DNA from: Pseudomonas fragi
GTDB taxonomy: Bacteria > Pseudomonadota > Gammaproteobacteria > Pseudomonadales > Pseudomonadaceae
Direction: 5' to 3'
NCBI RefSeq assembly: GCF_025426255.1
Contig: NZ_CP104861.1
Location: forward strand, 3,162,001-3,226,000
DNA: 64,000 nt
Shown here: piece by piece, positions 47,762 through 55,403 of the stretch
Position numbering within the stretch: position 1 is the stretch's first letter
How the letters are laid out: the number at the start of each line of letters is the position of its first letter
The notes under the pieces: model-generated
Database searches by the model: none
Told to the model about the DNA's origin: nothing
What the model saw: the letters and a program-made list of their open reading frames with translations, nothing else
Program-made: the position numbers and the translations under genes

Positions 47762-48607
47762 TTACCGCTGATTTACGAACCCTTTGCCGTAATGGCGCTC
47801 GAGGCGGTTCTGGAGCAACTCCAGACCAATCGACATCAGCCAATAGATAACCGCTGCGGTCGTGAGCATTTCGATATAGCGATAAGACGAACGCCCATAC
47901 GACTGCGCCAGGAACATCACTTCCCAGACGCCCATGACCGAAATCAGGGAGGAGTCCTTGAGCATTGAAATGAACTGACTGGTTGTCGGCGGAATAATCG
48001 TGCGCATCGCCTGGGGCAGGATGATGTGCAGAAAAGTCGCTGTCGGCGAAAGCCCCAAAGCCATCGCAGCTTCACGCTGACCGGGGGCTACCGCCATGAT
48101 CCCGGCGCGGAAAATCTCGCTGAGGTAAGCGCCGTAATTCAGCGACAAGGCAATGATGCCCGCGCTGATTGCACCTGGGACAACACCGATCTGGGGCAGG
48201 CCCAGGTAGATCAGCAGGATCTGGATCAGCAACGGAGTGCCGCGAAAAAAAGACGCGTAGAAGCTCGCGATCCCAAAGGCCACGGCACTGCGCGACAGAC
48301 GTGCGAGCGCGGTCACAAAACCGAGCAGCAATGACAACCAGATTGAGCAGAAACACAGAAATAACGTCAGCGCTGCGCCTTGCAAGAAACCGTTGGGGCC
48401 CAGATGCCAGCCCACCAGGTTCGGCAATTTATCCAGAATGATCGATAACTTCAGGTCGAAGCTCATGAAAAACATGACGCACAAACCGAGTAAAACTGCC
48501 CACGTGAGATAGAGCCGAGTGCGAAAACCGAACCGTAGGCTCAAATTACGCGGCTCGGTCTTGGCAATTAAATTCGTCTTGGCGGGGTGTGGATTGTGGG
48601 CTGTCAT
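47762..48607 (-). CDS. polar amino-acid-type ABC transporter permease
   Basis: The 281-residue inner-membrane permease has the HisM/GlnP core: YASFFRGTPLLIQILLIYLG, SLNYGAYLSEIFRAGIMAV and the EAA loop REAAMALGLSPTATFLHIILP. Its ATG overlaps the stop of the binding-protein gene (ATGA), so it is coupled. No ABC ATPase gene lies beside it. The trimmed start at 48607 avoids an eight-residue leader that would lie within the upstream gene. Confidence 0.9.
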   Translation of the reverse strand: MTAHNPHPAKTNLIAKTEPRNLSLRFGFRTRLYLTWAVLLGLCVMFFMSFDLKLSIILDKLPNLVGWHLGPNGFLQGAALTLFLCFCSIWLSLLLGFVTALARLSRSAVAFGIASFYASFFRGTPLLIQILLIYLGLPQIGVVPGAISAGIIALSLNYGAYLSEIFRAGIMAVAPGQREAAMALGLSPTATFLHIILPQAMRTIIPPTTSQFISMLKDSSLISVMGVWEVMFLAQSYGRSSYRYIEMLTTAAVIYWLMSIGLELLQNRLERHYGKGFVNQR

Positions 48608-49425
48608 TGGCTGATATCGGCACCGATCCACTTCTGCGAAATCTTGCTCAGTGTGCCGTCGGCTTTAAGTTGAGTAATGGCTTCAGTCACCTTGGCGCTC
48701 CACTGCGGGTCGCCCTTTTCAATCGCTACCACATTGGGCTCTGCATACAACGTGTCGCCGGTAATCTTGAAGCGGGGATCCTGGGCAATGCGTTCACGGG
48801 CCGTGATGAGATTGGTGACCATGGCATCCAGACGCACTCCACTGCCCAATGCCAGGTCCTGGAACGCCACGGTTTCATTGTCGTAGGGGGCAATCTGCAC
48901 GGTATCGAACGGATATTTCAAAGGCTTGTCTTCTGCGCCCTCAATCACCAGGTCCTTGTTCAAATAAGCTTCATAGGTCGATGCGCTGATCACACCGACT
49001 TTCTTCCCTGATAAATCCTTGCCTTCGACGATAGCGTTGTCTTTGGCGTTGACCACGATGACCGCTGGCGACTGGTAATACTCGACCGGGAAATCGAACA
49101 CCTCAGCACGCGCCTTGCTTGGGGTCATTGAGCAGACGCAGATGTCATAACGCCCACTCCAGCGGCCAGCAGCAATCACATCCCAGGACGGTGTTTCCAG
49201 CTTGAGCTTTACCCCTAGTCGTTGCGCTACGGCCTTGGCGACATCAACGTCAAACCCGTCCAGTTGGTTCTGATCGTTGAGAAATGAAAATGGCGGATAG
49301 CTCTCCATCAGAACCCCTGTCATCTCCCCTTTTTTAGTCACACGATCCAGGGTGGGCCCAGCAAAAGCGGTGGCACAGGTTGCGAGCAAAGCCAGGCCAA
49401 AGGGTAAGAGCGCTATTGTTTTCAA
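48604..49425 (-). CDS. periplasmic amino-acid-type ABC binding protein
   Basis: The 273-residue family 3 solute-binding protein has a signal peptide (MKTIALLPFGLALLATCATA, cut after AFA) and the segments GEMTGVLMESYPPFSFLNDQ, GFDVDVAKAVAQRLGVKL and SWDVIAAGRWSGRYDICVCS. I chose a TTG start at 49425 because GGAG lies nine bases ahead and it yields a normal signal peptide. A TTG at 49440 would put that ribosome site inside the gene. Ligand unknown; the MmuM neighbour hints at S-methylmethionine or methionine. Confidence 0.87.
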   Translation of the reverse strand: MKTIALLPFGLALLATCATAFAGPTLDRVTKKGEMTGVLMESYPPFSFLNDQNQLDGFDVDVAKAVAQRLGVKLKLETPSWDVIAAGRWSGRYDICVCSMTPSKARAEVFDFPVEYYQSPAVIVVNAKDNAIVEGKDLSGKKVGVISASTYEAYLNKDLVIEGAEDKPLKYPFDTVQIAPYDNETVAFQDLALGSGVRLDAMVTNLITARERIAQDPRFKITGDTLYAEPNVVAIEKGDPQWSAKVTEAITQLKADGTLSKISQKWIGADISQ

Positions 49426-49657
49426 AGACCAATACTCCAATCATTTCAAAGTCATACGAATAGATTAAAACGTACTATAAATCCTATTTGTACTGATTTA
49501 ATGGAATAACACCCTAGCTTTGAGCTATATCGAACAGTTGCTCCCGACATGCCCGCATGTGCCGGGCCACCCCGCGTGCGATCCGAAGCGAGTTGAGATG
49601 CCCTCTCCCGTAAGGCAAAATCAGGCGACCTCATTACCCGAGAACAGGAGTTTACGG

Positions 49658-49912
49658 ATGCCATTTCCATTGACGGAACATAATGCCTTGCTAGCCTTGA
49701 AGGGCGTCGGACCGACCGTTATCGCTCGCCTTGAGCAGATGGGCATTGACTCGCTCGCGGTGCTCAGCGAAGCCAACACCACTGACATCCTGGCTCAGGC
49801 ATCGGCAGCAGTGGGATCGACTTGCTGGAAAAACAGCCCCCAAGCCAGAGCGGCGATTAACGCAGCCATTCAGTTTGCAAAGGACTCTCGGTCGAGCACA
49901 TCAGGTGCGTAA
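49658..49912 (+). CDS. small helix-hairpin-helix protein
   Basis: The 84-residue protein contains a single helix-hairpin-helix motif, LLALKGVGPTVIARLEQMGI, of the type that contacts DNA non-specifically, followed by a helix and a low-complexity tail. ATG 49658 has AGGAG seven bases ahead; a longer in-frame start lacks this. Its end overlaps the start of the WYL regulator gene by eight bases, so the two are probably co-translated. Function unknown; possibly a DNA-binding partner of the regulator. Confidence 0.75.
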   Translation: MPFPLTEHNALLALKGVGPTVIARLEQMGIDSLAVLSEANTTDILAQASAAVGSTCWKNSPQARAAINAAIQFAKDSRSSTSGA

Positions 49913-50618
49913 AGCTGATCGATTGTTTCAGTTGGTAAATCTGATTCGTGTTCATCAGCCAATCTCTGCTGAACGGCTGGCTAGTCGAATTGGTGTTTCC
50001 GTTCGCTCAATCTATCGATACATCGACGACCTTTCTTTCAGTGGGATCCCAATCTATGGCACCGCAGGAGTGGGATATGCCTTGGATGCCGATTTTGAGA
50101 TGCCACCTTTAACGTTGAACAGACTCGAACTGGATGCGTTGATGCTAGGGATGGAAATGCTCTCAGCTTGCGCCGATAACGATCTAAGCGCTGCAGCACG
50201 CATGTTGTTGAGCAAAATCTCGGCGTCCAGTGCCCTTCACACGGTTGATCCCTGCGCTGCAAAAATCAGGGCACTCGGAACAACGTCTTCTTCGACACGT
50301 GCCCATCTGGCAACCCTGCGAAATGCCATCGAAAACACTCAGGCGCTGAAAATAACGTATACCCGCTTGGACGGTTCGGTTTCGCAGCGCCTCATATCCC
50401 CCCTTGGACTGTTCTATTGGGGAGGAAAGTGGACCGTTGGAAGCTGGTGTAGTACCAGAGCGGCATATCGTGATTTTCGGGTCGATCGCATAGCCTCCAT
50501 TGCTATTACTCAACAACCATCTCCCAACAACCCGGCCCTTGATCTACAAGCGTATATGAAGCACCAGGCAAGCCAGTGGAAAGCGATCACCACTACTGAC
50601 ACAACGCTGTCAGTATGA
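49905..50618 (+). CDS. HTH/WYL-domain (YafY-like) transcriptional regulator
   Basis: The 237-residue protein opens with a winged helix of the HTH_11 type (RLFQLVNLIRVHQPISAERL, then SVRSIYRYIDDLSFSGIPIY) and ends with a WYL-type ligand domain (ALKITYTRLDGSVSQRLISP, RDFRVDRIASI). The start is a GTG at 49905, giving MRKADRLFQLVNLI, the usual beginning of this family. The frame is open further upstream, but that part lies inside the helix-hairpin-helix gene. YafY-like proteins commonly regulate a neighbouring small oxygenase-like gene, as here. Confidence 0.87.
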   Translation: MRKADRLFQLVNLIRVHQPISAERLASRIGVSVRSIYRYIDDLSFSGIPIYGTAGVGYALDADFEMPPLTLNRLELDALMLGMEMLSACADNDLSAAARMLLSKISASSALHTVDPCAAKIRALGTTSSSTRAHLATLRNAIENTQALKITYTRLDGSVSQRLISPLGLFYWGGKWTVGSWCSTRAAYRDFRVDRIASIAITQQPSPNNPALDLQAYMKHQASQWKAITTTDTTLSV

Positions 50619-50662
50619 GCCACTGATAATCAGGACTCCTCAACACACAGAAGGCCGTCCCT

Positions 50663-50971
50663 ATGCAGCGCTCATCTCATGTACTCGAATTAGCCATTTT
50701 CAAGGTCAAACAAGAATGCATTGAACAAATACCAGTGCTCCGCGCAGGGCTTCGCGAAACGTTAAAGAGCTTTGCGGGTTTGCTCGAGTACCGAGCCTAC
50801 TGCCCTACGAGCGACGACCGAATATTCGCGGACCTGGCAATGTGGGACAGCCTTGAGAACGCACAAAAAGTGGCAAAGGCGTTCAACGATGGAGATCCGA
50901 GATTCTCTGAGTATATGTACGCTATTGAAAATCTGACGTTCATGAGCCATCTAGCGCCAGAGGTGAGTTGA
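50663..50971 (+). CDS. dimeric alpha/beta-barrel (ABM-like) protein
   Basis: The 102-residue protein has the alternating strand-helix pattern of the antibiotic biosynthesis monooxygenase/dimeric ferredoxin-like fold: VLELAIFKVK, a long helix ETLKSFAGLLEYRAYCP, then DRIFADLAMWDSLENAQKVA. Such proteins are small cytoplasmic monooxygenases or ligand binders. It lies 44 bases after the WYL regulator gene on the same strand and is probably its target. No catalytic residues are certain. Confidence 0.75.
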   Translation: MQRSSHVLELAIFKVKQECIEQIPVLRAGLRETLKSFAGLLEYRAYCPTSDDRIFADLAMWDSLENAQKVAKAFNDGDPRFSEYMYAIENLTFMSHLAPEVS

Positions 50972-51161
50972 TGACCTGGGATGGCATCGATGAGTAAGGC
51001 GAAACAGTAATGTTGATCATTCATCACCTGCACGGCCTTGGCCCAGGCGGCTCTTCACCATTTATAACTCCTGCGCAACACGACTTCGTGAAATCTGAAA
51101 ACGTGTCGCGGAAACTTGAGTTGGCTTGGCTACGATAATCGATGCGGATCTGTCGCGACCA

Positions 51162-51377
51162 TTAAACGGATCGAATATGGCTACGATTATTTTCACAGTG
51201 TGAAGACCAGCGCCCAGCTGCAGCACTTGCCTTACTCTGCAGGTCACAAAGCTTCTTGTAGGCTTCGTCGTCTGCAAGGTCGGGTGCGGTTTTCATGTAG
51301 TCGTCGACGGCCTTGACCTTATCTGCAAAATCGTCAGAAAGACGTTCGGCCTCCAAAAAATAGGCTTGCCTGTTCAT
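51162..51377 (-). CDS. small hypothetical protein, 71 residues
   Basis: I do not recognise the family. The product, MNRQAYFLEAERLSDDFADK onward, is hydrophilic, helical and rich in acidic residues up to about residue 50, then has a Ser/His-rich tail. It is probably a small cytoplasmic helical protein. ATG 51377 has AAGGAG seven bases ahead, the reason for calling it real; a longer frame upstream lacks such a site. Confidence 0.6.
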   Translation of the reverse strand: MNRQAYFLEAERLSDDFADKVKAVDDYMKTAPDLADDEAYKKLCDLQSKASAAAGRWSSHCENNRSHIRSV

Positions 51378-51427
51378 TATTCTGCTCCTTGAGCCGACCC
51401 GGTGCCGGAGCAAAATAAATACTCCAT

Positions 51428-51757
51428 CTAACAGTAAATTGCCACCAGTGTACTATCGCGCTCGGTCACGGAGAGCAGAATCAGGCCGTTCGAAACTCGA
51501 CCGTGAGATGGCACCGGCTTAAGACGTTCACGAATGCTGTCGGCGTTCGCAGTGCCCTCACCAAGGACGCTGACGATAGCCGCATGGGCTTGCGGCCCAA
51601 TCTGCCAGACGTGCAAGTCCGTAATGGTGGCATCCCCCGGAGTCTCAACCAGTTCACGAATTTCCTCGGCAACGTGCGCATCAGTCTGATCCAGCAGCAC
51701 ACCTGCGGTGGCCCCCATCAAGGTCCATGCCCACCGCGCAATAACGATGGCGCCGAC
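51428..51757 (-). pseudogene. C-terminal remnant of a CDF metal-efflux transporter
   Basis: About 110 residues match the end of cation diffusion facilitators of the DmeF/CzcD type: GAIVIARWAWTLMGATAGVL, then AEEIRELVE, and the cytoplasmic domain ITDLHVWQIGPQAHAAIVSV with SHGRV. The first four membrane helices and the metal-binding motifs are missing. Upstream, similarity stops abruptly at about 51757, exactly where transposase-like sequence begins on the other strand. It is therefore a truncated, non-functional gene. Confidence 0.7.
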
Positions 51758-51910
51758 GAACTCGACCTGGTCAATTTGGGTTTTGAAGGCGTTATTCCAG
51801 CCGATACTGGTCGACCTGCTTACCACCCCGCAATCTTGCTGAAGCTCTATATCTACGGCTATTTCAACCACATTCAGTCGAGCAGACGCCTTGAACGAGA
51901 AGCCCTCTGA
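51755..51910 (+). mobile_element. fragment of an IS1182-type transposase
   Basis: About 52 codons read DELDLVNLGF, then DTGRPAYHPAILLKLYIYGY and FNHIQSSRRLERE, the conserved N-terminal block of IS1182-family transposases. Both ends are missing: the left joins the CDF remnant and the right ends in a stop after EREAL. It is a relic, too short to move. Confidence 0.75.
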
Positions 51911-51937
51911 CGTTTTCACACACTCTGGGCCGGAAGC
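51911..51937 (+). repeat. transposon-end-like repeat, copy 1
   Basis: CGTTTTCACACACTCTGGGC and the next seven bases recur at 53046-53072 with three mismatches (24 of 27). This copy begins right after the transposase fragment. The pair brackets about 1.1 kb holding a cytochrome c gene and a Nudix gene. Confidence 0.7.
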
Positions 51938-52077
51938 GGTCACTGGAATGCGCCTGGAAAACGAGTTGATTCAATGGGCATCAGAAATGACTGTGAGTGC
52001 AGATACGAAGGCTGATATCTTCCCCGCGCACTAAATCGGGTCCAATCGACGCTGATCCATCAAGGAGGATAAAAACA

Positions 52078-52455
52078 ATGAAAATATCATTCATCGCTAC
52101 GCTAGGAATCTTGTCGCTAATTCAAACACCACTGTCCTTCGCGGATAATGTTAATGGGAAAAATCTCTATTTACAGCGATGCTCCATGTGCCACGGATTA
52201 GATCTCAAAGCAACAGGGCCATTGGCTAATAAAAGCAATCCGGCTACACCTGATCTAACAACTTCTGCTTTCAAAAAACGATTAAATGATTATCCGGGCG
52301 TGATTGTATCATCGATAATACTTCGCCCAAATGGAGACTTGATTCCAAAAACGTTGCGAGAGAATGGTGTAAAGCTATCGCCGTACTCATGGGGGATTAA
52401 AGATCTACGCGATTTAAATCAATACATGAATGGAATGATTTCAAAAAATCGATGA
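52078..52455 (+). CDS. small c-type cytochrome, low GC
   Basis: The 125-residue protein has a signal peptide (MKISFIATLGILSLIQTPLS, cut after FAD region) and one haem site, CSMCH, near residue 38, followed by a PLANKSNPATPDL stretch and a C-terminal helix. It is a class I monohaem cytochrome of the periplasm. AAGGAGG lies nine bases before ATG 52078. Composition is much more AT-rich than its surroundings and it lies beside IS debris, so recent acquisition is likely. No partner oxidase or dehydrogenase is nearby. Confidence 0.85.
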   Translation: MKISFIATLGILSLIQTPLSFADNVNGKNLYLQRCSMCHGLDLKATGPLANKSNPATPDLTTSAFKKRLNDYPGVIVSSIILRPNGDLIPKTLRENGVKLSPYSWGIKDLRDLNQYMNGMISKNR

Positions 52456-52562
52456 TTGTTGAGTTGAGAGGCAGGCACAGAAACCCAAGAGCCATGTGGG
52501 TGACCTCCAACTAATCAGGGCTGCAATCCACCTCACAAAACTTCAGGAGCGATATACGTCAA

Positions 52563-53024
52563 ATGCGTGAGCGAAAGGCAGCACGATTACTAGTTATAAG
52601 CCCCTCTCGAGATGTCCTGCTTTTCAAGTTTCTCCATAAAGATGGAGCTTTAGCCGGTAAAAATTACTGGGCCACCCCTGGCGGTGGTCTTGAGGACGGA
52701 GAAACATTCCACGCCGCTGCAATACGTGAACTGCGTGAGGAGACCGGTATTCAAGTCAACACTGTTGTAGGGCCTGTGGCAGATCGGAGGTTTTCAATGC
52801 TCCTGCCCAGCGGCGAGACGGTATTCGCCGTTGAGCAGTATTTCGTTGTGCACGTGGACAGCCAGATTATCTCTAGCTCCGAATGGACCTTACACGAGAC
52901 TCAGGTCATGGCAGATCATCACTGGTGGTCCGCTCTTGCGCTTAGATCTACTGGAGAAACGGTATGGCCAGAGGCGTTAGTGGAGATGCTGGTAGATGCA
53001 GCTGTCTTCACACCGGGGGCGTAA
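52563..53024 (+). CDS. Nudix hydrolase
   Basis: The 153-residue protein contains an intact Nudix box: GGGLEDGETFHAAAIRELRE followed by ETGI (about 37-60), matching GX5EX7REUXEEXGU. Such enzymes hydrolyse nucleoside diphosphates linked to another moiety, using Mg2+. The N-terminus (RKAARLLVISPSRDVLLFKF) is the usual first strand. The substrate is unknown. It lies in the segment bracketed by the transposon-end-like repeats. Confidence 0.9.
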   Translation: MRERKAARLLVISPSRDVLLFKFLHKDGALAGKNYWATPGGGLEDGETFHAAAIRELREETGIQVNTVVGPVADRRFSMLLPSGETVFAVEQYFVVHVDSQIISSSEWTLHETQVMADHHWWSALALRSTGETVWPEALVEMLVDAAVFTPGA

Positions 53025-53045
53025 CCGTCACCGCGAATCCATATG

Positions 53046-53072
53046 CGTTTTTACACACCCTGGGCCAGAAGC
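53046..53072 (+). repeat. transposon-end-like repeat, copy 2
   Basis: CGTTTTTACACACCCTGGGC plus seven bases, 24 of 27 identical to 51911-51937 and in the same orientation. It lies just after the Nudix gene. Confidence 0.7.
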
Positions 53073-53182
53073 TGACGTGCAACAAGAATGTAAGAGGCTG
53101 CCTAACACCCCTGTTCATTACACTCACGTCAAATCACACTCTATGCATCAACCTCTCACATCCCTATCTGCAGAAGCGCTGA

Positions 53183-53788
53183 CTATTTTCTGGGGAGCAA
53201 TGCGATCATTTGATCAAAGGACGTAACCGAATATCTTCCCTCAAGCTTTTCTACAGCGGGCATTTTGGAAGGAAACCCAAATCGCACTCTGCCGGGAAGC
53301 ACTTCGTCCATAGATGCGTACCAGGCTAGCAAAGCCTGTTGGAGGCGCACATGAAGTTCGAACTTGCTCCGTCGGCGGGTAGTGTCTGCTTTGGCTCGTT
53401 CTCGCGCGAGCATCGGATCTATGCGGCCAACAATGTAACAGTCAGCAAAACCAATACGCCCTTGTGCGATCGTTTCTCTTGTGGCTTCCAACTCTATTTG
53501 CCAGTCGTGTTCGCTCGCCTCGCCGATCTGCCAAAGACACCAAATGTAGTGGAGTTTGAGAGGGTCACTGTCACACATAGCCCACGAAGAAATATCTTCC
53601 ATGGCCAGCGCCGTTTGCCAGCGATCCACGTTTCGCTCTGCCCAAAAACTTGCAGCTCCAAATGAATCCTTTATCCGATCCGGTTCGTTTTCAAAACGAC
53701 CGTTTTCAGCAATAACATGCTGCCCTCCATGCTTGGCGCACCAGGTGGTTTTCCCGCTGGCACTGATCCCCTCAACAACCAAAATCAT
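53183..53788 (-). CDS. P-loop NTPase/kinase-like protein
   Basis: The 201-residue protein begins with a strand and Walker A (MILVVEGISASGKTTWCAKH), the start of many small-molecule kinases. A lid-like RERAKADTTRRRSKFELHVR segment follows around residue 130-150, rich in Arg as in nucleoside-kinase lids. I do not recognise a specific substrate. It is cytoplasmic, stands alone on the minus strand, and converges on the Nudix gene. Confidence 0.75.
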   Translation of the reverse strand: MILVVEGISASGKTTWCAKHGGQHVIAENGRFENEPDRIKDSFGAASFWAERNVDRWQTALAMEDISSWAMCDSDPLKLHYIWCLWQIGEASEHDWQIELEATRETIAQGRIGFADCYIVGRIDPMLARERAKADTTRRRSKFELHVRLQQALLAWYASMDEVLPGRVRFGFPSKMPAVEKLEGRYSVTSFDQMIALLPRK

Positions 53789-54044
53789 CGTTTGACTACT
53801 CCGTTAGTTGCGCATCCTTGTAGTCTCCAAACATCTGGATGCTTGGAGACTCTTGATCATCTGCACATTATGACTGGCAGGAGCTTTAGGCAGAAATCCA
53901 ACGGGGCGCTAGCAAACGACAAACCGTGACCTACCAGGTAGGTTTTGCGCAGCTTCACCTCCCTACTTGCACAATGAAGTGGCTATCTGCTGGAAAACTG
54001 CGGCCTTGATGCTAAATAATTGGTTCTGAAACCAACATCTATTC

Positions 54045-55337
54045 TCAATGCTCAGGCTCCCAGCGACGGAACAGCACGCTGGCGTTAACTCCACCGAACC
54101 CAAAACCATTTGAAAGTGCATGAGTAATTAACATCTCTCGTTTAGTAGGACCGACCAGATTGAGCCCGTCGGCCAACTCATCGGGATGAGTCAGATTCAG
54201 TGTGGGTGGCGCGACCTGGTCTCGAAGTGCCAGAACGGTGAAGATCGCTTCAATACCTCCAGCCGCTCCCAGAAGATGCCCGGTGGCGGATTTGGTCGCG
54301 CTGATCGCCACGCTGGAGTCAGTCCCGAACAACGAGCGGATGGCTGCCAGCTCCCCCCTGTCACCGACCGGTGTGGAGGTGGCATGCGCATTGATATGCT
54401 GCACCTGGGCAGGGCTCACAGCAGCCTGGCGCAACGCCTGCTCCATGGCGCGTCGTGCACCACCGCCGTCCGCTGGGCCTGCCGTCAGGTGATAAGCATC
54501 GGCGCTGGTGCCATAGCCGACCAGCTCCGCCAGGGGCTTGGCACCGCGCGCAAGGGCGTGCTCCAGTGTCTCGATCACCAGCAACCCCGCACCTTCGGAC
54601 ATAACGAAGCCGTCGCGATCACGATCAAAAGGGCGTGAAGCCTGCTGCGGGTGCTCGGCAAAACCTGTAGACAGCGCGCGGGCCGCCGCAAAGCAGCCCA
54701 GTGTCACTCGGTCGATTGCAGCTTCGGTGCCCCCGCAGAGGGCGATGTCTGCCTCACCACTTCGGATGATTCGTGCCGCATCGCCGATGGCCTGCACCCC
54801 GGCCGCACAGGCGGTTACAGGAGCGCCGAGCGGCCCTTTGAAGCCGTAGTTGATGGATATGTGCCCTGCCGCCATGTTGGCTAGAAAAGACGGTGCAGTG
54901 AACGGCGACAATCGACGGGGGCCGCGTGTATCGGTGGTTCGTACAGCATCGGCAATCACGCCAAACCCCCCGACGCCCGATGCAATGATCATTGCCGTCC
55001 GTTCCTGCTCCACGGCCGTTGTGGGCTGCCAACCTGCCTGTTCCAGTGCTTCGTGGGCGGCCACCAGTGCAAACTCGATAAAGCGGTCCATCTTCTTGCG
55101 GTCCTTGGCCGAAATGATTCGCTCCGGATCGTAGCCTGCGATGGCATCCTCCTCCAGAGACGGCACCGGACCTCCTGCGGTAACGCCCGTACCCTCGGTG
55201 ATATCGCCTGGCAAGTTACGGATGCCGGAACGGCCAGACAGCAACCTGCTCCAGACTTCTTCTGCTCCGCATCCCAGAGGCCCGACTATTCCGACGCCTG
55301 TCACTACGATTCGCTTTTGAGCTTCGAGATTAATCAT
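54045..55337 (-). CDS. beta-ketoacyl-ACP synthase II-like (FabF paralogue)
   Basis: The 430-residue condensing enzyme has the full Cys-His-His set: Cys in PVTACAAGVQAIGDA (about 175), His in INAHATSTPVGDRGE (about 315) and His in KSATGHLLGAAGGIEA (about 350). It elongates acyl-ACP with malonyl-ACP. It is not in a fatty-acid-synthesis cluster but lies 66 bases downstream of the RND pump gene on the same strand, apparently the third gene of the efflux operon. A specialised role in lipid adjustment during stress is possible (inference). Confidence 0.9.
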   Translation of the reverse strand: MINLEAQKRIVVTGVGIVGPLGCGAEEVWSRLLSGRSGIRNLPGDITEGTGVTAGGPVPSLEEDAIAGYDPERIISAKDRKKMDRFIEFALVAAHEALEQAGWQPTTAVEQERTAMIIASGVGGFGVIADAVRTTDTRGPRRLSPFTAPSFLANMAAGHISINYGFKGPLGAPVTACAAGVQAIGDAARIIRSGEADIALCGGTEAAIDRVTLGCFAAARALSTGFAEHPQQASRPFDRDRDGFVMSEGAGLLVIETLEHALARGAKPLAELVGYGTSADAYHLTAGPADGGGARRAMEQALRQAAVSPAQVQHINAHATSTPVGDRGELAAIRSLFGTDSSVAISATKSATGHLLGAAGGIEAIFTVLALRDQVAPPTLNLTHPDELADGLNLVGPTKREMLITHALSNGFGFGGVNASVLFRRWEPEH

Positions 55338-55403
55338 TGAAACCTCTTTGTTTTTCAGTCGACGCTGGTAAAAAGCAGCGCGCTAATGCCTAGGATCAAA
55401 CCT

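Noticed and set aside
51503..51754. Plus-strand frame extending the transposase fragment to the left
   Set aside because: This stretch is antisense to the CDF remnant; only codons from about 51755 on resemble a transposase.
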